From Haloactinomyces albus (GTDB lineage Bacteria > Actinomycetota > Actinomycetes > Mycobacteriales > Pseudonocardiaceae), in assembly GCF_031458135.1 (NCBI RefSeq), contig NZ_JAVDXW010000001.1, positions 434,001-498,000 on the forward strand: a stretch of DNA of 64,000 nt, in the 5' to 3' direction. Position 1 is the stretch's first letter, and each line of letters begins with the position of its first letter. This document shows, one piece after another, positions 1-8,789 of the stretch. Position numbers and translations under genes: made by a program. A model generated the notes under the pieces. The model saw only the letters and a program-made list of their open reading frames with translations, had not been told where the DNA came from and searched no databases.

Positions 1-825
1 GAAATCGACCCGGTCCGCCACCCCGGCACGCTCGGCAACGGAGCGCAGCCGGGCGATCTCCGGGTCGGAGTCCCAGGTCGACCGTTCGGGGCCGCCCGCG
101 ATGACCAGTTCCGCGTCGGGCACGCCCGCGAGCGCGGTGATGACGGTATCGACACCCTTGCGCTCGACGAGACGTCCGATGCTGAGAATGCGGGGTCGAT
201 CGGTCCGGGCAGTGCTGGGACCTGCGGGAACGAACTTGGTGAGGTCGATTCCACACGGCACCACGGCGGTGCGTTCTTCCGGCACTCCCAGTTCGGTGAG
301 CTCGGAGACCTCGTCCGAGCACGTGGCCACGACGAGGTCGGCGGTGCGGGCCAATTCGGCCTCGATACGTTCGCGCTGAGGCGGGCTCGGGTCCTTGGCC
401 CCCTGGTGTCTGCGTTTGACCCGGCCCAGCGCGTGGAAGGTCTGCAGCACCGGCACGTCGATCCCGGTGAGACCGCGCCGTGCGGCCACACCACTCATCC
501 AGAAGTGTGCGTGCACCACATCCGGCTGCTGCAGTCCCCATCGCACGGACAGGTGATCGCCGAACTCCGCCATGTACGGCAGGAGCTCGTCTTTGGGGAT
601 CGGGCGCGGTGGCCCCGCGGGCACGTGCTCGACCGTGACCCCCGGCGCGGCCTGCACGGTAGCCGGGAGCTCCGTGGAGTCCCGCCGGGTATGCACGACC
701 ACCTGGTGGCCTCTGCGAGCGAGCCCGTTGGCCAGTTCGGCGACGTGGACGTTCTGCCCACCCGCGTCAACTCCCCCGAGCGCCGCGAGCGGACTCGCGT
801 GTTCGGAGACCATGTCGATTCTCAT
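1..825 (-). CDS. GT4 glycosyltransferase, partial (C-terminus beyond the window)
   Basis: This is a retaining glycosyltransferase of the GT-B fold that would transfer a sugar from a nucleotide-sugar donor at the cytoplasmic face. The frame is open for 275 codons from the ATG at 825 to the window edge. The N-terminus carries the glycine-rich acceptor-site signature GGVDAGGQNVHV seen in MshA and sucrose-phosphate-synthase-like GT4 enzymes. Around residues 215-235 a GRLVERKG segment opens the donor-binding domain. The start has a strong AGGAGGTG ribosome site and overlaps the upstream gene's stop by 4 bp (ATGA), so it is the last visible gene of the five-gene operon. The EX7E donor motif would lie in the missing part. 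The acceptor cannot be told from sequence. Confidence 0.9.
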   Translation of the reverse strand, partial: MRIDMVSEHASPLAALGGVDAGGQNVHVAELANGLARRGHQVVVHTRRDSTELPATVQAAPGVTVEHVPAGPPRPIPKDELLPYMAEFGDHLSVRWGLQQPDVVHAHFWMSGVAARRGLTGIDVPVLQTFHALGRVKRRHQGAKDPSPPQRERIEAELARTADLVVATCSDEVSELTELGVPEERTAVVPCGIDLTKFVPAGPSTARTDRPRILSIGRLVERKGVDTVITALAGVPDAELVIAGGPERSTWDSDPEIARLRSVAERAGVADRVDF

Positions 826-1787
826 CGGGACACCTCCTGCAACAGTCCGTCCCACGCGGCGAGGAATCGCTCCAGCGAGTACTTCCTGCGTGCCGCAGCA
901 CGAGCGGCCCGTCCCGCCTGCTCGGCACGTTCGGCATCACCCAGGAACTCCCGGATGGCCCGGGTCAGCACATCCAGCCGGGTGGAGACGACGCCTGCCT
1001 CGGACGGCACCGCCTCGACCGCTTCGGTCGCGGCGAGGGCGACCACCGGCATGCCGAGATGCATCGCCTCCACCAGGGACAGGCCCAATGACGTCCACCG
1101 GAACGGGTGCAGGTAGACCCGCCGGGCGGCCAGTGCGGCATGCATCCGTGGCTGTGGCAGGTCCTCGTGAACCGCGATCCGGTCCCGGCCGATGCCGAAC
1201 CGTGCGGGCACGCCCTCCACGCGCATTCCGTAGAGGTCCATCGGGGCGGTCGATGCGAATGAGGGCAGCAGGTCGGCGCCCGTGATACGGGCACGGCGCA
1301 CCGGCTCGTTGATCACCACGCCGACGCGCTCGAGTTCTCCGGTGTAGCGATGCCCCGGATCGACGATGCCGTGCTCGATCACCGTGGTCGGTGCCCGCCC
1401 GCAGTCCCAGAACATCTCGTTGAAGTGCGTGACGTGGACGAGGGGGATGTCGCTGCGCTCGGCCAGCGGATGTCGCGTACCCGCCACCTCACCGCGCGGG
1501 GTGTCGTGTTCGACGAACACCGCGGGCACGTCGATGCCGGGACGGCGACCGAGCCACTTCTCGGTCAGTTCCACTTCGTGCGGCCGTTGCAGCACGACGA
1601 CGTCGACGTCCTCGTCGCGCAGCTGATCCGGGGTGACCTCGACGGCATTGCTCGGCCAGGTATACGTCAACGCGCGACCGCGCCCGTCGGCGTCCCGATT
1701 CGGTGTCACCGGCACCAGGTACGTGTGGTCACCTCGCACGAAGGCGGTACTCCACGCACCGTGCACGTGCCAGGCCAGAATCCTCAT
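822..1787 (-). CDS. GT4-like glycosyltransferase
   Basis: A 321-residue glycosyltransferase whose C-terminal half has the GT-B donor-site pattern (SLGLSLVEAMHLGMPVVAL, around residues 255-275). The N-terminal half is less typical (HDTPRGE, HVTHFNEMFWD). The open frame extends further upstream, but the ATG at 1787 is preceded by GGAGGCGG and overlaps the stop of the preceding GT9 gene in an ATGA, so I place the start there. Its own stop overlaps the start of the next GT4 gene in the same way. It most likely adds one sugar in the glycan built by this operon. The exact donor and acceptor are unknown. Confidence 0.88.
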   Translation of the reverse strand: MRILAWHVHGAWSTAFVRGDHTYLVPVTPNRDADGRGRALTYTWPSNAVEVTPDQLRDEDVDVVVLQRPHEVELTEKWLGRRPGIDVPAVFVEHDTPRGEVAGTRHPLAERSDIPLVHVTHFNEMFWDCGRAPTTVIEHGIVDPGHRYTGELERVGVVINEPVRRARITGADLLPSFASTAPMDLYGMRVEGVPARFGIGRDRIAVHEDLPQPRMHAALAARRVYLHPFRWTSLGLSLVEAMHLGMPVVALAATEAVEAVPSEAGVVSTRLDVLTRAIREFLGDAERAEQAGRAARAAARRKYSLERFLAAWDGLLQEVSR

Positions 1788-2800
1788 GCCACCGCCTCCA
1801 TCATCGCCTCGACCGCCTCGACGACGTCGCAGGCACCGACCTCGGACAGGCAGGGATGGCCGGGTACGGGACACACCCTGGCCCGGGTGTCGCGGCACGG
1901 CGCGTCCTGATCACCGAGCAGCGTCGTCGCCACGCCGTAGGGCGCCCAGCGCGCAGCCCGCACCACGGGAGCGAACAGCGACACGACCGGGGTCCCCACC
2001 GCCGCGGCGAGATGGGCCGGGCCCGTATTCGGTGCCACGACCACACGGGCCCGGTCGAGCACCGCCGCCAGCTCGGCCATTCCGGTACGCCCTCCGAGAT
2101 CGGTCGCCACGTCACCGGCCACCCGCGCCGTCAGTGCACACTCGCCCGGAGTTCCGGTGACCACGACGCGGTGCCCCTGCGACACCAGCGAGCGCACCGC
2201 GGTGGCACACCGATCGGGTGGCCACTCCCGAGCGGGCACGGAAGCGCCGGGGTGCACCACGACATAACCGGGACCCCCGACCTTGTCCGTGACGTCCGGC
2301 AGGGGGCGACGGATCGCCAGCCGCCCCGAATCTCCGGGCGGAAGCGCGAAACCCGCCGCCCGAGCCAGTGACAGCGCGCGTTCGGGCTCCGGCGGGTCAC
2401 CGTCGACCCTGTGTCGCAGATCCAGCAGCGATCCCGGATAGTCCTCGCTGATCGCCCCGATCCAGTCGATGCCTGCCATGCGCAGTAGCAACGCCAGCGG
2501 CAACGCGGACTGGTGAAACGACGTGAGCACCAGGGCACGGCTCGGACCCACCGCGCGGATGCGGTCGACGAACTCGAGCATCTCGGCCCGCTCCACGGGA
2601 GCGGGTTCCGGATCGATCCACGGCGCGGACCACTCGATGACACTGTCCACACCGGGCAGCAGCTCGGCCGCCGCACGTCCACGGGGGCCTGCCAGCATCA
2701 CCACCGAATCGGCCTCGGCAGCCACCGCACGCACCGCCGGACCCGCCAGCAACACGTCGCCGACATTGTCCAGTCGGGCCACCAGAACCGTGTCGTTCAT
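1784..2800 (-). CDS. GT9 family (ADP-heptose:heptosyltransferase-like) glycosyltransferase
   Basis: A 338-residue protein of family GT9, the family of lipopolysaccharide heptosyltransferases WaaC and WaaF. The N-terminus has the typical ARLDNVGDVLLAGPAVRA. The C-terminal domain has VVHPGAS, AREWP and the donor-binding stretch GPAHLAAAVGTPVVSLFAP followed by RWAPYG. Family knowledge says these enzymes use ADP-heptose-type donors. Actinobacteria lack LPS, so the acceptor here is probably another surface or exported glycan. The heptose-phosphate phosphatase domain in the next gene supports a heptose donor. It sits in the overlapping operon with ATGA junctions on both sides. The ATG at 2800 is preceded by GGAGGGGGG. 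Confidence 0.9.
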   Translation of the reverse strand: MNDTVLVARLDNVGDVLLAGPAVRAVAAEADSVVMLAGPRGRAAAELLPGVDSVIEWSAPWIDPEPAPVERAEMLEFVDRIRAVGPSRALVLTSFHQSALPLALLLRMAGIDWIGAISEDYPGSLLDLRHRVDGDPPEPERALSLARAAGFALPPGDSGRLAIRRPLPDVTDKVGGPGYVVVHPGASVPAREWPPDRCATAVRSLVSQGHRVVVTGTPGECALTARVAGDVATDLGGRTGMAELAAVLDRARVVVAPNTGPAHLAAAVGTPVVSLFAPVVRAARWAPYGVATTLLGDQDAPCRDTRARVCPVPGHPCLSEVGACDVVEAVEAMMEAVA

Positions 2801-4311
2801 CGCGCACCCCCCTCCAGGAGCCGCCCGACCGCGTGCGCGACCGTCCGTGCGACCTCGGCCACCTGCCACGCATCGCGGACCTCCTCGGCCAACGTGCGTG
2901 CGGTCGGTACGAGAATCGCTCGAGCGCCCGCCGCGGCAGCGGCCTGCACATCCGCTCCGGTGTCGCCGATGACCGCACAGGAAGCGACGGGCACACCGAG
3001 AGCACGGGCAGCCCGCTCGATCAGGTCGGGAGCGGGTTTGCGGCAGGCGCACCCGTCGTCCTCACCGTGCACGCACACCTGCCAGGTGCCGAACGGCCCC
3101 AGGTGACGCTCGACCTCGTCGTTGACGGTGCGTACCTGGTCCTCGTCGAGCAGCCCACGGGCCACTCCGGACTGATTGCTGACCACACCGACCGCGATCC
3201 CACGCCTGCGCAGGTTGTCCAGTGCTTCGCGCACTCCCGCGATGGGGTGGACACGCTGCGGATCACCGTTGTAGGGCACGTCGTGGATCAGGGTGTCGTC
3301 CCGATCGAACAGCACCGCTGCCGGAATCTCGCGCCGTGCACGCCTTCTCCCCAGGCGACTGCGCAGCTCACCACGGGTCCGGTGCCAACACGCCACAGGT
3401 GGAATGAGGACACTGGTGACGAGCATCCTGGCGACCTCCGCCGGTGTACGCGGGCCCGGTGCGATACGCCGCCACGCGAATTCGGCGGTCAACGCGCACC
3501 ACACTGCCGCACCCGCCATCGCCACCGGTCGCCTTGTTGCTCGCCCCGCGCCGAGCGCGGTCACGAGCGCAGCGGTCGTCGCGGCCAGGTGCCTGCCGAT
3601 TCGACCGGGTCCCTCCCCCACGCGTCGGCGCCAGTTCCTGCCGTACTTGCGCCGCAGCACGGCGTTGTCGGCGTTGCCCGCCTGTGCACGCACGCTGGCA
3701 AAGAACCCGTCTGCCCGTACCGGGTGGGCGGTTCGCCGCGACCCGGCCACCAACCGGTAGCCCATCAGGCACACGCGGAGCGCGAGATCGGCATCCTCCC
3801 GGTAGGCACGGGGGAATTCCTCGTCGAAGCCGCCCACTCGGGCCAGAACTTCCCGCCGGTAGGCCATGTCCGCGGTGATCCACCAGGCACCGGCCAGTCC
3901 CGCGGTGCCGCGTTCGAGATCGGTCGGCGCGCGATCCCGGGGAAGGGGAACGACGATCCTTCCCTGGCATCCGGCGACGTCTTCATCGGCCGTCCCGAGG
4001 TCATGCTGCAATGCCCGGGCCCATCCCGGTTCGGGGACGACATCGTCATCGAGAAAGACCACCCACGGCGTCTCGGCCGACTGCCTGCCGACATTGCGTG
4101 CACCCGCCGGTCCCCGCCCCCCGGAACGCACGACTCGGGTCGCGACCGTGCCGGTCGGCAGCAGCAAGGCACCGTCCGCCTCGGGGCGATCGTCGACCAC
4201 GATGATCTCCTCCGGTGCCGGTGCTGCCTCCAGCGCCGCCAGGAGTGCACCGAGACTGGCGCGGCCCGTGGTGGGCACCACGACCGTGTACTGCACCGCG
4301 TCCGCGCTCAT
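2797..4311 (-). CDS. GT2 glycosyltransferase fused to GmhB-like HAD phosphatase
   Basis: A 504-residue two-domain protein. Residues about 7-230 are a GT-A family 2 glycosyltransferase, with VVDDRPE near 38-44 and the metal-binding DDD at 88-90. Residues about 240-310 are hydrophobic and basic and may touch the membrane. Residues about 330-500 are a HAD-IIIA phosphatase like D-glycero-D-manno-heptose-1,7-bisphosphate phosphatase. The nucleophile motif is D336-R-D338-D-T-L, then VVSNQSGVARG. The zinc ligands of that family are C413, H415, C421 and C423, and GDTGADV starts at 449. The protein could both make heptose-1-phosphate and transfer a sugar. The start at 4311 has GAGGAGT and overlaps the carbamoyltransferase stop. 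The fused arrangement is unusual. Confidence 0.9.
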   Translation of the reverse strand: MSADAVQYTVVVPTTGRASLGALLAALEAAPAPEEIIVVDDRPEADGALLLPTGTVATRVVRSGGRGPAGARNVGRQSAETPWVVFLDDDVVPEPGWARALQHDLGTADEDVAGCQGRIVVPLPRDRAPTDLERGTAGLAGAWWITADMAYRREVLARVGGFDEEFPRAYREDADLALRVCLMGYRLVAGSRRTAHPVRADGFFASVRAQAGNADNAVLRRKYGRNWRRRVGEGPGRIGRHLAATTAALVTALGAGRATRRPVAMAGAAVWCALTAEFAWRRIAPGPRTPAEVARMLVTSVLIPPVACWHRTRGELRSRLGRRRARREIPAAVLFDRDDTLIHDVPYNGDPQRVHPIAGVREALDNLRRRGIAVGVVSNQSGVARGLLDEDQVRTVNDEVERHLGPFGTWQVCVHGEDDGCACRKPAPDLIERAARALGVPVASCAVIGDTGADVQAAAAAGARAILVPTARTLAEEVRDAWQVAEVARTVAHAVGRLLEGGAR

Positions 4312-5942
4312 GCCGTACTCCTCGGCCTGCGAACGACGAAGGGCCCGAGCACGAGAACGTCGATGGGAGAGGCCCCGAAGCATTCGAGCGCATCGACCGG
4401 ATCGTCGACCATGGGTCTGCCCGCGGTGTTGAAGCTCGTGTTGATCACGGCCGGGATTCCCGTTCTGGCGGCGAATGCGTCGAGCAACCGTGCCGTCAGG
4501 GGTTCCTCCGCCCGCTCCACGGTCTGGATCCGAGCGGTGCCGTCCACATGCACGACCGCGGGGATGCGCTCCTGCCACTGCGGGTCCACATCGTGCACGA
4601 ACAGCATGTACGGGCTGGGCAGTGGTCCTCGGCTGAAGATCTCCGAAGCCCGTTCGGACAACACCATCGGAGCCACGGGCCGAAACTGTTCGCGCCCCTT
4701 GACGTCATTGAGGCGTTCGACATTGTCGGCATGTCCGGGATGCGCCAGCAGCGAACGGTGTCCGAGGGCGCGGGGGCCGAACTCGCTGCGTCCCTGAAAC
4801 CAGCCCACCGTCTCATTGCGCGCGACCGCTTCCGCGGCCTCCTGCGCCACGTCAGCCGGTCTCTCGTAGGGGATGCGCGCGGCGTCGAGCCGCGCGGCGA
4901 TCTCGGCGTCGTCGAAACCACGTCCGAGATCCGCCCCCGGCATGGGCCGAACCCTCTCCCCGGATTCGGCGGCCAGATGCAGTGCACCGCCCAGGGCCGT
5001 GCCCGCATCGCCTGCCGCGGGCTGGACCCATACCTCGTCGAACGGTCCCTCCTCGGCAAGGCGGGTGTTGGCCACGCAGTTCAACGCGATTCCCCCCGCC
5101 AGCGTCAGCCGCCGGCGACCGGTCTGGCGATGCAACCATCCCGCCAGTTCGAGCAGCACTTCCTCCAGTCTTGCCTGGACACTGGAGGCCAGTTCGGCGT
5201 GCTCGTCGCCGAGCTCCTCTCCGGGAGCTCGGCGCGGCGCCCATCGGGACCAGTCGATCGGCGCGATGTCGAAACCACCCACGTCACTGCGCACCAGCTC
5301 GGCGAAATCCGGCAGGAAACGCGGCTTCGCGTAGGAGGCCAGCGCCATCACCTTGTACTCGTCGCTGGAGCGGCGGAAACCGAGATGCTCGGTCAGCTCC
5401 TCGTACATCAGTCCGAGGGAGTGCGGCAGCCGCTGGCTTGCCAGCACGTGCAGGCGGCCGTCGCGGTACTCCCCCGCCAGCGCCGACGTGCACTCGCCGC
5501 GCCCGTCCGCGGTGAGCACGGCCGAATCGCCGAACGGAGCGGCGAGGCCCGCCGAAGCGGCATGGGCGACGTGATGCGGGACGAACCGCACGTTGTCCGT
5601 GGCCAGCCCCGGCAGTGCGGTCGCCAGGAATTGCGGGGCTCGGGTGGCGTATGTGGTGCGCAGTTCCTCCCACCCGGGGTCGAGTCCCGCCAGCTCGTGC
5701 TCGACGAGCTGCGGATCGTAGGAGTAGGCGACCGCGTCCAGGTCCGCAGGTCGTATCCCGGCCCGACGCAGACACCAGTGGGCGGCTTGCTCGGGCAGTT
5801 CCCATGCCGAGAAGGGCACCGGGCTCTTGCCGTGCTTGCGCCGGGTGAACCGTTCCTCTTCGGCCGCGGCGACCACCTCGCCGTCGACGACGAGAGCGGC
5901 GGCCGGATCGTGGAAGATCGCGTTGATACCGAGGATATGCAC
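4308..5942 (-). CDS. Carbamoyltransferase (NodU/TobZ family)
   Basis: A 544-residue O-carbamoyltransferase that would move a carbamoyl group from carbamoyl phosphate, via carbamoyl-AMP, to a hydroxyl of a sugar or other product. The N-terminus GINAIFHDPAAALV followed by AAEEERFTRRKHGK matches the Kae1-like domain of NodU/TobZ. Near residues 350-370 is the C-terminal-domain motif GRSEFGPRALGHRSLLA. I chose the GTG at 5942 because GGGAGGC lies 5 bp upstream and the protein then begins at the conserved VHILGIN. The longer ATG start at 5987 adds unconserved residues. It is the first gene of the ATGA-linked operon, so the glycan or glycosylated product is probably carbamoylated. Confidence 0.92.
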   Translation of the reverse strand: MHILGINAIFHDPAAALVVDGEVVAAAEEERFTRRKHGKSPVPFSAWELPEQAAHWCLRRAGIRPADLDAVAYSYDPQLVEHELAGLDPGWEELRTTYATRAPQFLATALPGLATDNVRFVPHHVAHAASAGLAAPFGDSAVLTADGRGECTSALAGEYRDGRLHVLASQRLPHSLGLMYEELTEHLGFRRSSDEYKVMALASYAKPRFLPDFAELVRSDVGGFDIAPIDWSRWAPRRAPGEELGDEHAELASSVQARLEEVLLELAGWLHRQTGRRRLTLAGGIALNCVANTRLAEEGPFDEVWVQPAAGDAGTALGGALHLAAESGERVRPMPGADLGRGFDDAEIAARLDAARIPYERPADVAQEAAEAVARNETVGWFQGRSEFGPRALGHRSLLAHPGHADNVERLNDVKGREQFRPVAPMVLSERASEIFSRGPLPSPYMLFVHDVDPQWQERIPAVVHVDGTARIQTVERAEEPLTARLLDAFAARTGIPAVINTSFNTAGRPMVDDPVDALECFGASPIDVLVLGPFVVRRPRSTA

Positions 5943-6095
5943 GAGACGCCTCCCGAGTGGGGCCGATGCTGCCCTTCGACGAAGCAATGGCAGATCACGG
6001 GCCGCTCACTTCGTCACGGAACTGCTTCCATACCGCTACCCTGCGAAGCGACTCTCTCAAACACACGGGCCGAACGTGGGTGGAAACCGGGGTTT

Positions 6096-7088
6096 TCAGG
6101 ACCCGGCCGTGGGCAGTCGAACACGGTCCGAAGCGGTGTCGGCACCCAGCTGCCCGGCGAACCAGTGGATGGTGCGCAGCAGGCCCTCGCGCAGCCCGAT
6201 CTCCGGTTGCCAGCCGAGCTGTTCGCCGGCCACGGTGATGTCCGGGCAGCGCCGCTGGGGATCGTCGACGGCTCCGACCGTGGAGTCGATCGGAGAGTCA
6301 CTGCCCACCAGCTCCCGGATCATCTCCGCGAGTTGCCGTACCGAATGCTCGTGCGGGTTGCCGATGTTGACCGGTCCCTCGGACTCGGAATCGGCGAGTG
6401 CCAGCAGTCCGCGCACCGTGTCGGAGACGTAGCACACCGACCGGGTCTGCTCGCCCGAACCGGCCACCGTCAGCGGCTCCGCGCGGAGAGCTTCGCAGAC
6501 GAACGTGGGCACCATACGGCCGTCATCCGGATGCATCCGGGGGCCGTAGGAGTTGAAGATGCGGGCGATGCCGGTGCGCGTTCCCCGTTCGCGGCGATAG
6601 GCGCAGGTCAGCGCTTCGGCATAGCGTTTCGCCTCGTCGTAGACCGCGCGGGGACCGACCGGATTGACATTGCCCCAGTAGCTCTCCCGCTGCGGATGTT
6701 CCAGCGGGTCACCGTAGACCTCACTGGTGGAGGCGAGGACGAAGCGGGCGCCCTTGTCGGCGGCCAGCTCCAGCGCATGCAGGCACCCCTGGCCGCCGAC
6801 CAGCATCGTCTCGATCGGGAGTCGCTGGTAGTCCTTCGGGGAGGCCGGTGAAGCCAGATGCAGCACGAGATCCACCTCGCCCGCTACCGACAACGGTCGA
6901 GTGACATCGCATTCCACCAGCCGAAACAGGGGATTCCTGGCACACTCTTCGACATTGCGGCGGCTGCCGGTGATGAGGTTGTCCAAGCAGACGACCTCGG
7001 TTCCCCGGGACAGGAGCTGCTCGCAGAGATGCGAACCCAGAAAGCCGGCCCCTCCTGTCACGACGGCACGCTGAAAACCGGTGTGCAC
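6096..7088 (-). CDS. NAD-dependent sugar epimerase/dehydratase, UDP-glucuronate decarboxylase-like
   Basis: A 330-residue extended short-chain dehydrogenase acting on nucleotide sugars. It shows the NAD-binding GGAGFLGSHL at residues 12-21, ASTSEVYG around the catalytic serine/threonine, the YDEAK active-site pair, and RIFNSYGPRM. The stretches SPASPKDYQRLP and GEQTRSVCYVSDTV resemble UDP-glucuronate decarboxylases (UDP-xylose synthases) more than dTDP-glucose dehydratases. The start is a GTG at 7088 with GAGAGGA 8 bp upstream. It lies 153 bp upstream of the carbamoyltransferase on the same strand and probably supplies a pentose or 4-keto sugar donor for the operon. The substrate is inferred. 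Confidence 0.88.
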   Translation of the reverse strand: MHTGFQRAVVTGGAGFLGSHLCEQLLSRGTEVVCLDNLITGSRRNVEECARNPLFRLVECDVTRPLSVAGEVDLVLHLASPASPKDYQRLPIETMLVGGQGCLHALELAADKGARFVLASTSEVYGDPLEHPQRESYWGNVNPVGPRAVYDEAKRYAEALTCAYRRERGTRTGIARIFNSYGPRMHPDDGRMVPTFVCEALRAEPLTVAGSGEQTRSVCYVSDTVRGLLALADSESEGPVNIGNPHEHSVRQLAEMIRELVGSDSPIDSTVGAVDDPQRRCPDITVAGEQLGWQPEIGLREGLLRTIHWFAGQLGADTASDRVRLPTAGS

Positions 7089-7215
7089 TCTCGGATTCCT
7101 CTCGCCGATGAGAATTACCGCGCCCGGTTACCCATGCGGGTCGAACGCCAACCACAGGCGTCGAAGAATCAGGAACCGGGTACCCCGAAACGGACCCCAG
7201 GACAGGAGGTGAGCG
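7089..7215. promoter_or_regulatory. Divergent promoter region of the two glycan units
   Basis: This 127-bp spacer separates the leftward epimerase from the rightward pyruvyltransferase and must hold the promoters of both. AGGAGGT at 7204-7210 is the ribosome site of the rightward gene. I saw no convincing -35/-10 pair or strong palindrome. Confidence 0.5.
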
Positions 7216-8136
7216 GTGCGGGTGCTGATCACCGGCTGGCCGAGTTTCCTCCACGGCGAGGCGACGGCGGGCGATGTCGCTGCGATGGAACGGGTCACCG
7301 CCGAGGTGGCCGCAGCGGGCATACCGTGCGAGAGCGCATGGAGTCCGGGTTTCGCGCCGGACGCGCTGAGTCTGGACGAGGCGTCCTGTACGGACTACAC
7401 CGATGTGGTCTTCGTCTGCGGTCCCGCGCACGGTCGGCAAGTACGAGAACTCCATCGGTGCTACGCACGGTGTCGGCGCCTGGCGATCGGTGTTTCGATC
7501 GTGGATCACCACGATCCCGCCGTCACCGGCTTTCACGCCGTGCTCGCACGGGACGGCCCGGGCACGGAACCCACTCGGGATATCGCCCTCGGCAGGGGAG
7601 CACCCCGTGCGCCGGTGGCCGGGGTGGTGCTGGCTCCCGGACAGCCGGAGTATTCGGGGAGACGCCTGCACGACAGCGTGCACGAGTGCCTCGGTAGCTG
7701 GCTCGCACGGCTGGACTGCGCCCCACTTCCGCTGGATACCCGGCTGGACAGCCGGGACTGGCGGCTGTGCTCCACTCCCGAGCAGTTCACCTCCCTGATC
7801 GCACGGGCCGATGTGGTGGTGACCTCCCGGCTGCACGGGCTGGTTTTCGCTCTGCAGCAGGGGGTTCCCGCCCTCGCGGTCGACCCGGTCTCCGAAGGGG
7901 GCAAGGTCACCGCTCAGGCGGCGGCATGGGACTGGCCCGCAGTCGTTTCGGCCGAGAACCTGGTCAACGGCGAGGAAAGCACCTCGGCCCTGCTGGATCG
8001 ATGGTGGTCCTGGTGTCTTTCCCCCGAAGCCCGTGCCCTCGCAGGCAGGAGAGCCGAAACCGGGGCGGATCCCAGTGCGACCTCGTTGTCGAAACTGGTG
8101 GAGCTACTGCGTCGCGCGCCGATTACCTCCCCCTGA
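7216..8136 (+). CDS. Polysaccharide pyruvyl transferase family protein
   Basis: A 306-residue protein of the polysaccharide pyruvyltransferase family, which adds pyruvate ketals to sugar residues of exopolysaccharides and cell-wall glycans. The diagnostic C-terminal segment is TSRLHGLVFALQQGVPALAVD followed by GGKV, around residues 200-235. The N-terminal half is less conserved. The GTG start has AGGAGGT 5 bp upstream. It is divergent from the epimerase and heads a short rightward unit with the GAF protein and a GT2. Pyruvylation would add negative charge to the glycan, fitting the carbamoylation and heptose genes opposite. The acceptor is unknown. Confidence 0.85.
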   Translation: MRVLITGWPSFLHGEATAGDVAAMERVTAEVAAAGIPCESAWSPGFAPDALSLDEASCTDYTDVVFVCGPAHGRQVRELHRCYARCRRLAIGVSIVDHHDPAVTGFHAVLARDGPGTEPTRDIALGRGAPRAPVAGVVLAPGQPEYSGRRLHDSVHECLGSWLARLDCAPLPLDTRLDSRDWRLCSTPEQFTSLIARADVVVTSRLHGLVFALQQGVPALAVDPVSEGGKVTAQAAAWDWPAVVSAENLVNGEESTSALLDRWWSWCLSPEARALAGRRAETGADPSATSLSKLVELLRRAPITSP

Positions 8137-8186
8137 AGCGGGTATCTCCGAAGAGAGCCGAGGCTGTGGGCAGACACGAGCGAACC

Positions 8187-8789
8187 ATGCCGAGGAGCAG
8201 GATGCGGAAGCCATGCCCGGAACGAAAAACGCGATTCCGGAGACGGAACGCACCGGCCGACGACGACATCGCGAGCCTGCTGCACACCCTGGCGGACGCC
8301 CTGCTCACCGACGACGGATCCGAAAGGACCGTGCACGAGGCGCTCGTGTTCCTCGTCTCCTCCTTGGCGGACGCCGACATGGCCAGTGTGACCACGGTGG
8401 AGACCGATGGGCGTGCGGAACCGACCGCCTACACCGACGAACGAGCGCACGCGATCGACCTCGCGCAATACCGGACCCAGGGCGGCCCCTGGGTGGAGGT
8501 GCTCCGCGCGGGCACCGTGGCGCAGGCCGTGCTCACCGAAGTACGCACCCACTGGCCGGAGTTCGTCCGCTGTGCCCGCGAAGCGCAGGTTCGCAGTTTC
8601 CTCTCGGCACCGCTGGTCCACCGAGAACGTGTTCGGGCAACGCTCAACCTGTACTCGTACTCGCGGATGCTGGGGGATTTCGACGCCGAGCGTATCCGGC
8701 CGTTCATCGCGGTACCGCGGGCTCGGGGACACCCCTGTGGAGGAGCACCGCGCGGCCAACGCCGAAGAACCGATCAGGAGGAACGATGA
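8187..8789 (+). CDS. GAF domain protein
   Basis: A protein of about 200 residues with one GAF domain (about residues 28-170: LLHTLADALL, FLVSSLADADMASV, RSFLSAPLVHRERVRATLNLYS) of the type common in actinobacterial signalling. It has no ANTAR or output domain. The last 25 residues are rich in Arg, Gly and Pro and look unlike a folded tail. Another frame there encodes TPVEEHRAANAEE, so a frameshift in the tail is possible. The stop (TGA in ATGA) overlaps the start of the next gene, however, which supports this frame being translated. The start is uncertain: ATG 8187 lacks a clear ribosome site and an in-frame GTG lies at 8166. Ligand unknown. Confidence 0.7.
   Translation: MPRSRMRKPCPERKTRFRRRNAPADDDIASLLHTLADALLTDDGSERTVHEALVFLVSSLADADMASVTTVETDGRAEPTAYTDERAHAIDLAQYRTQGGPWVEVLRAGTVAQAVLTEVRTHWPEFVRCAREAQVRSFLSAPLVHRERVRATLNLYSYSRMLGDFDAERIRPFIAVPRARGHPCGGAPRGQRRRTDQEER

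Noticed and set aside
2833-6851. Long + strand frames (654 and 878 codons) opposite the glycan operon
   Set aside because: They are antisense frames of genes with clear families. They lack ribosome sites and have no recognisable domains; high GC makes such shadows common.
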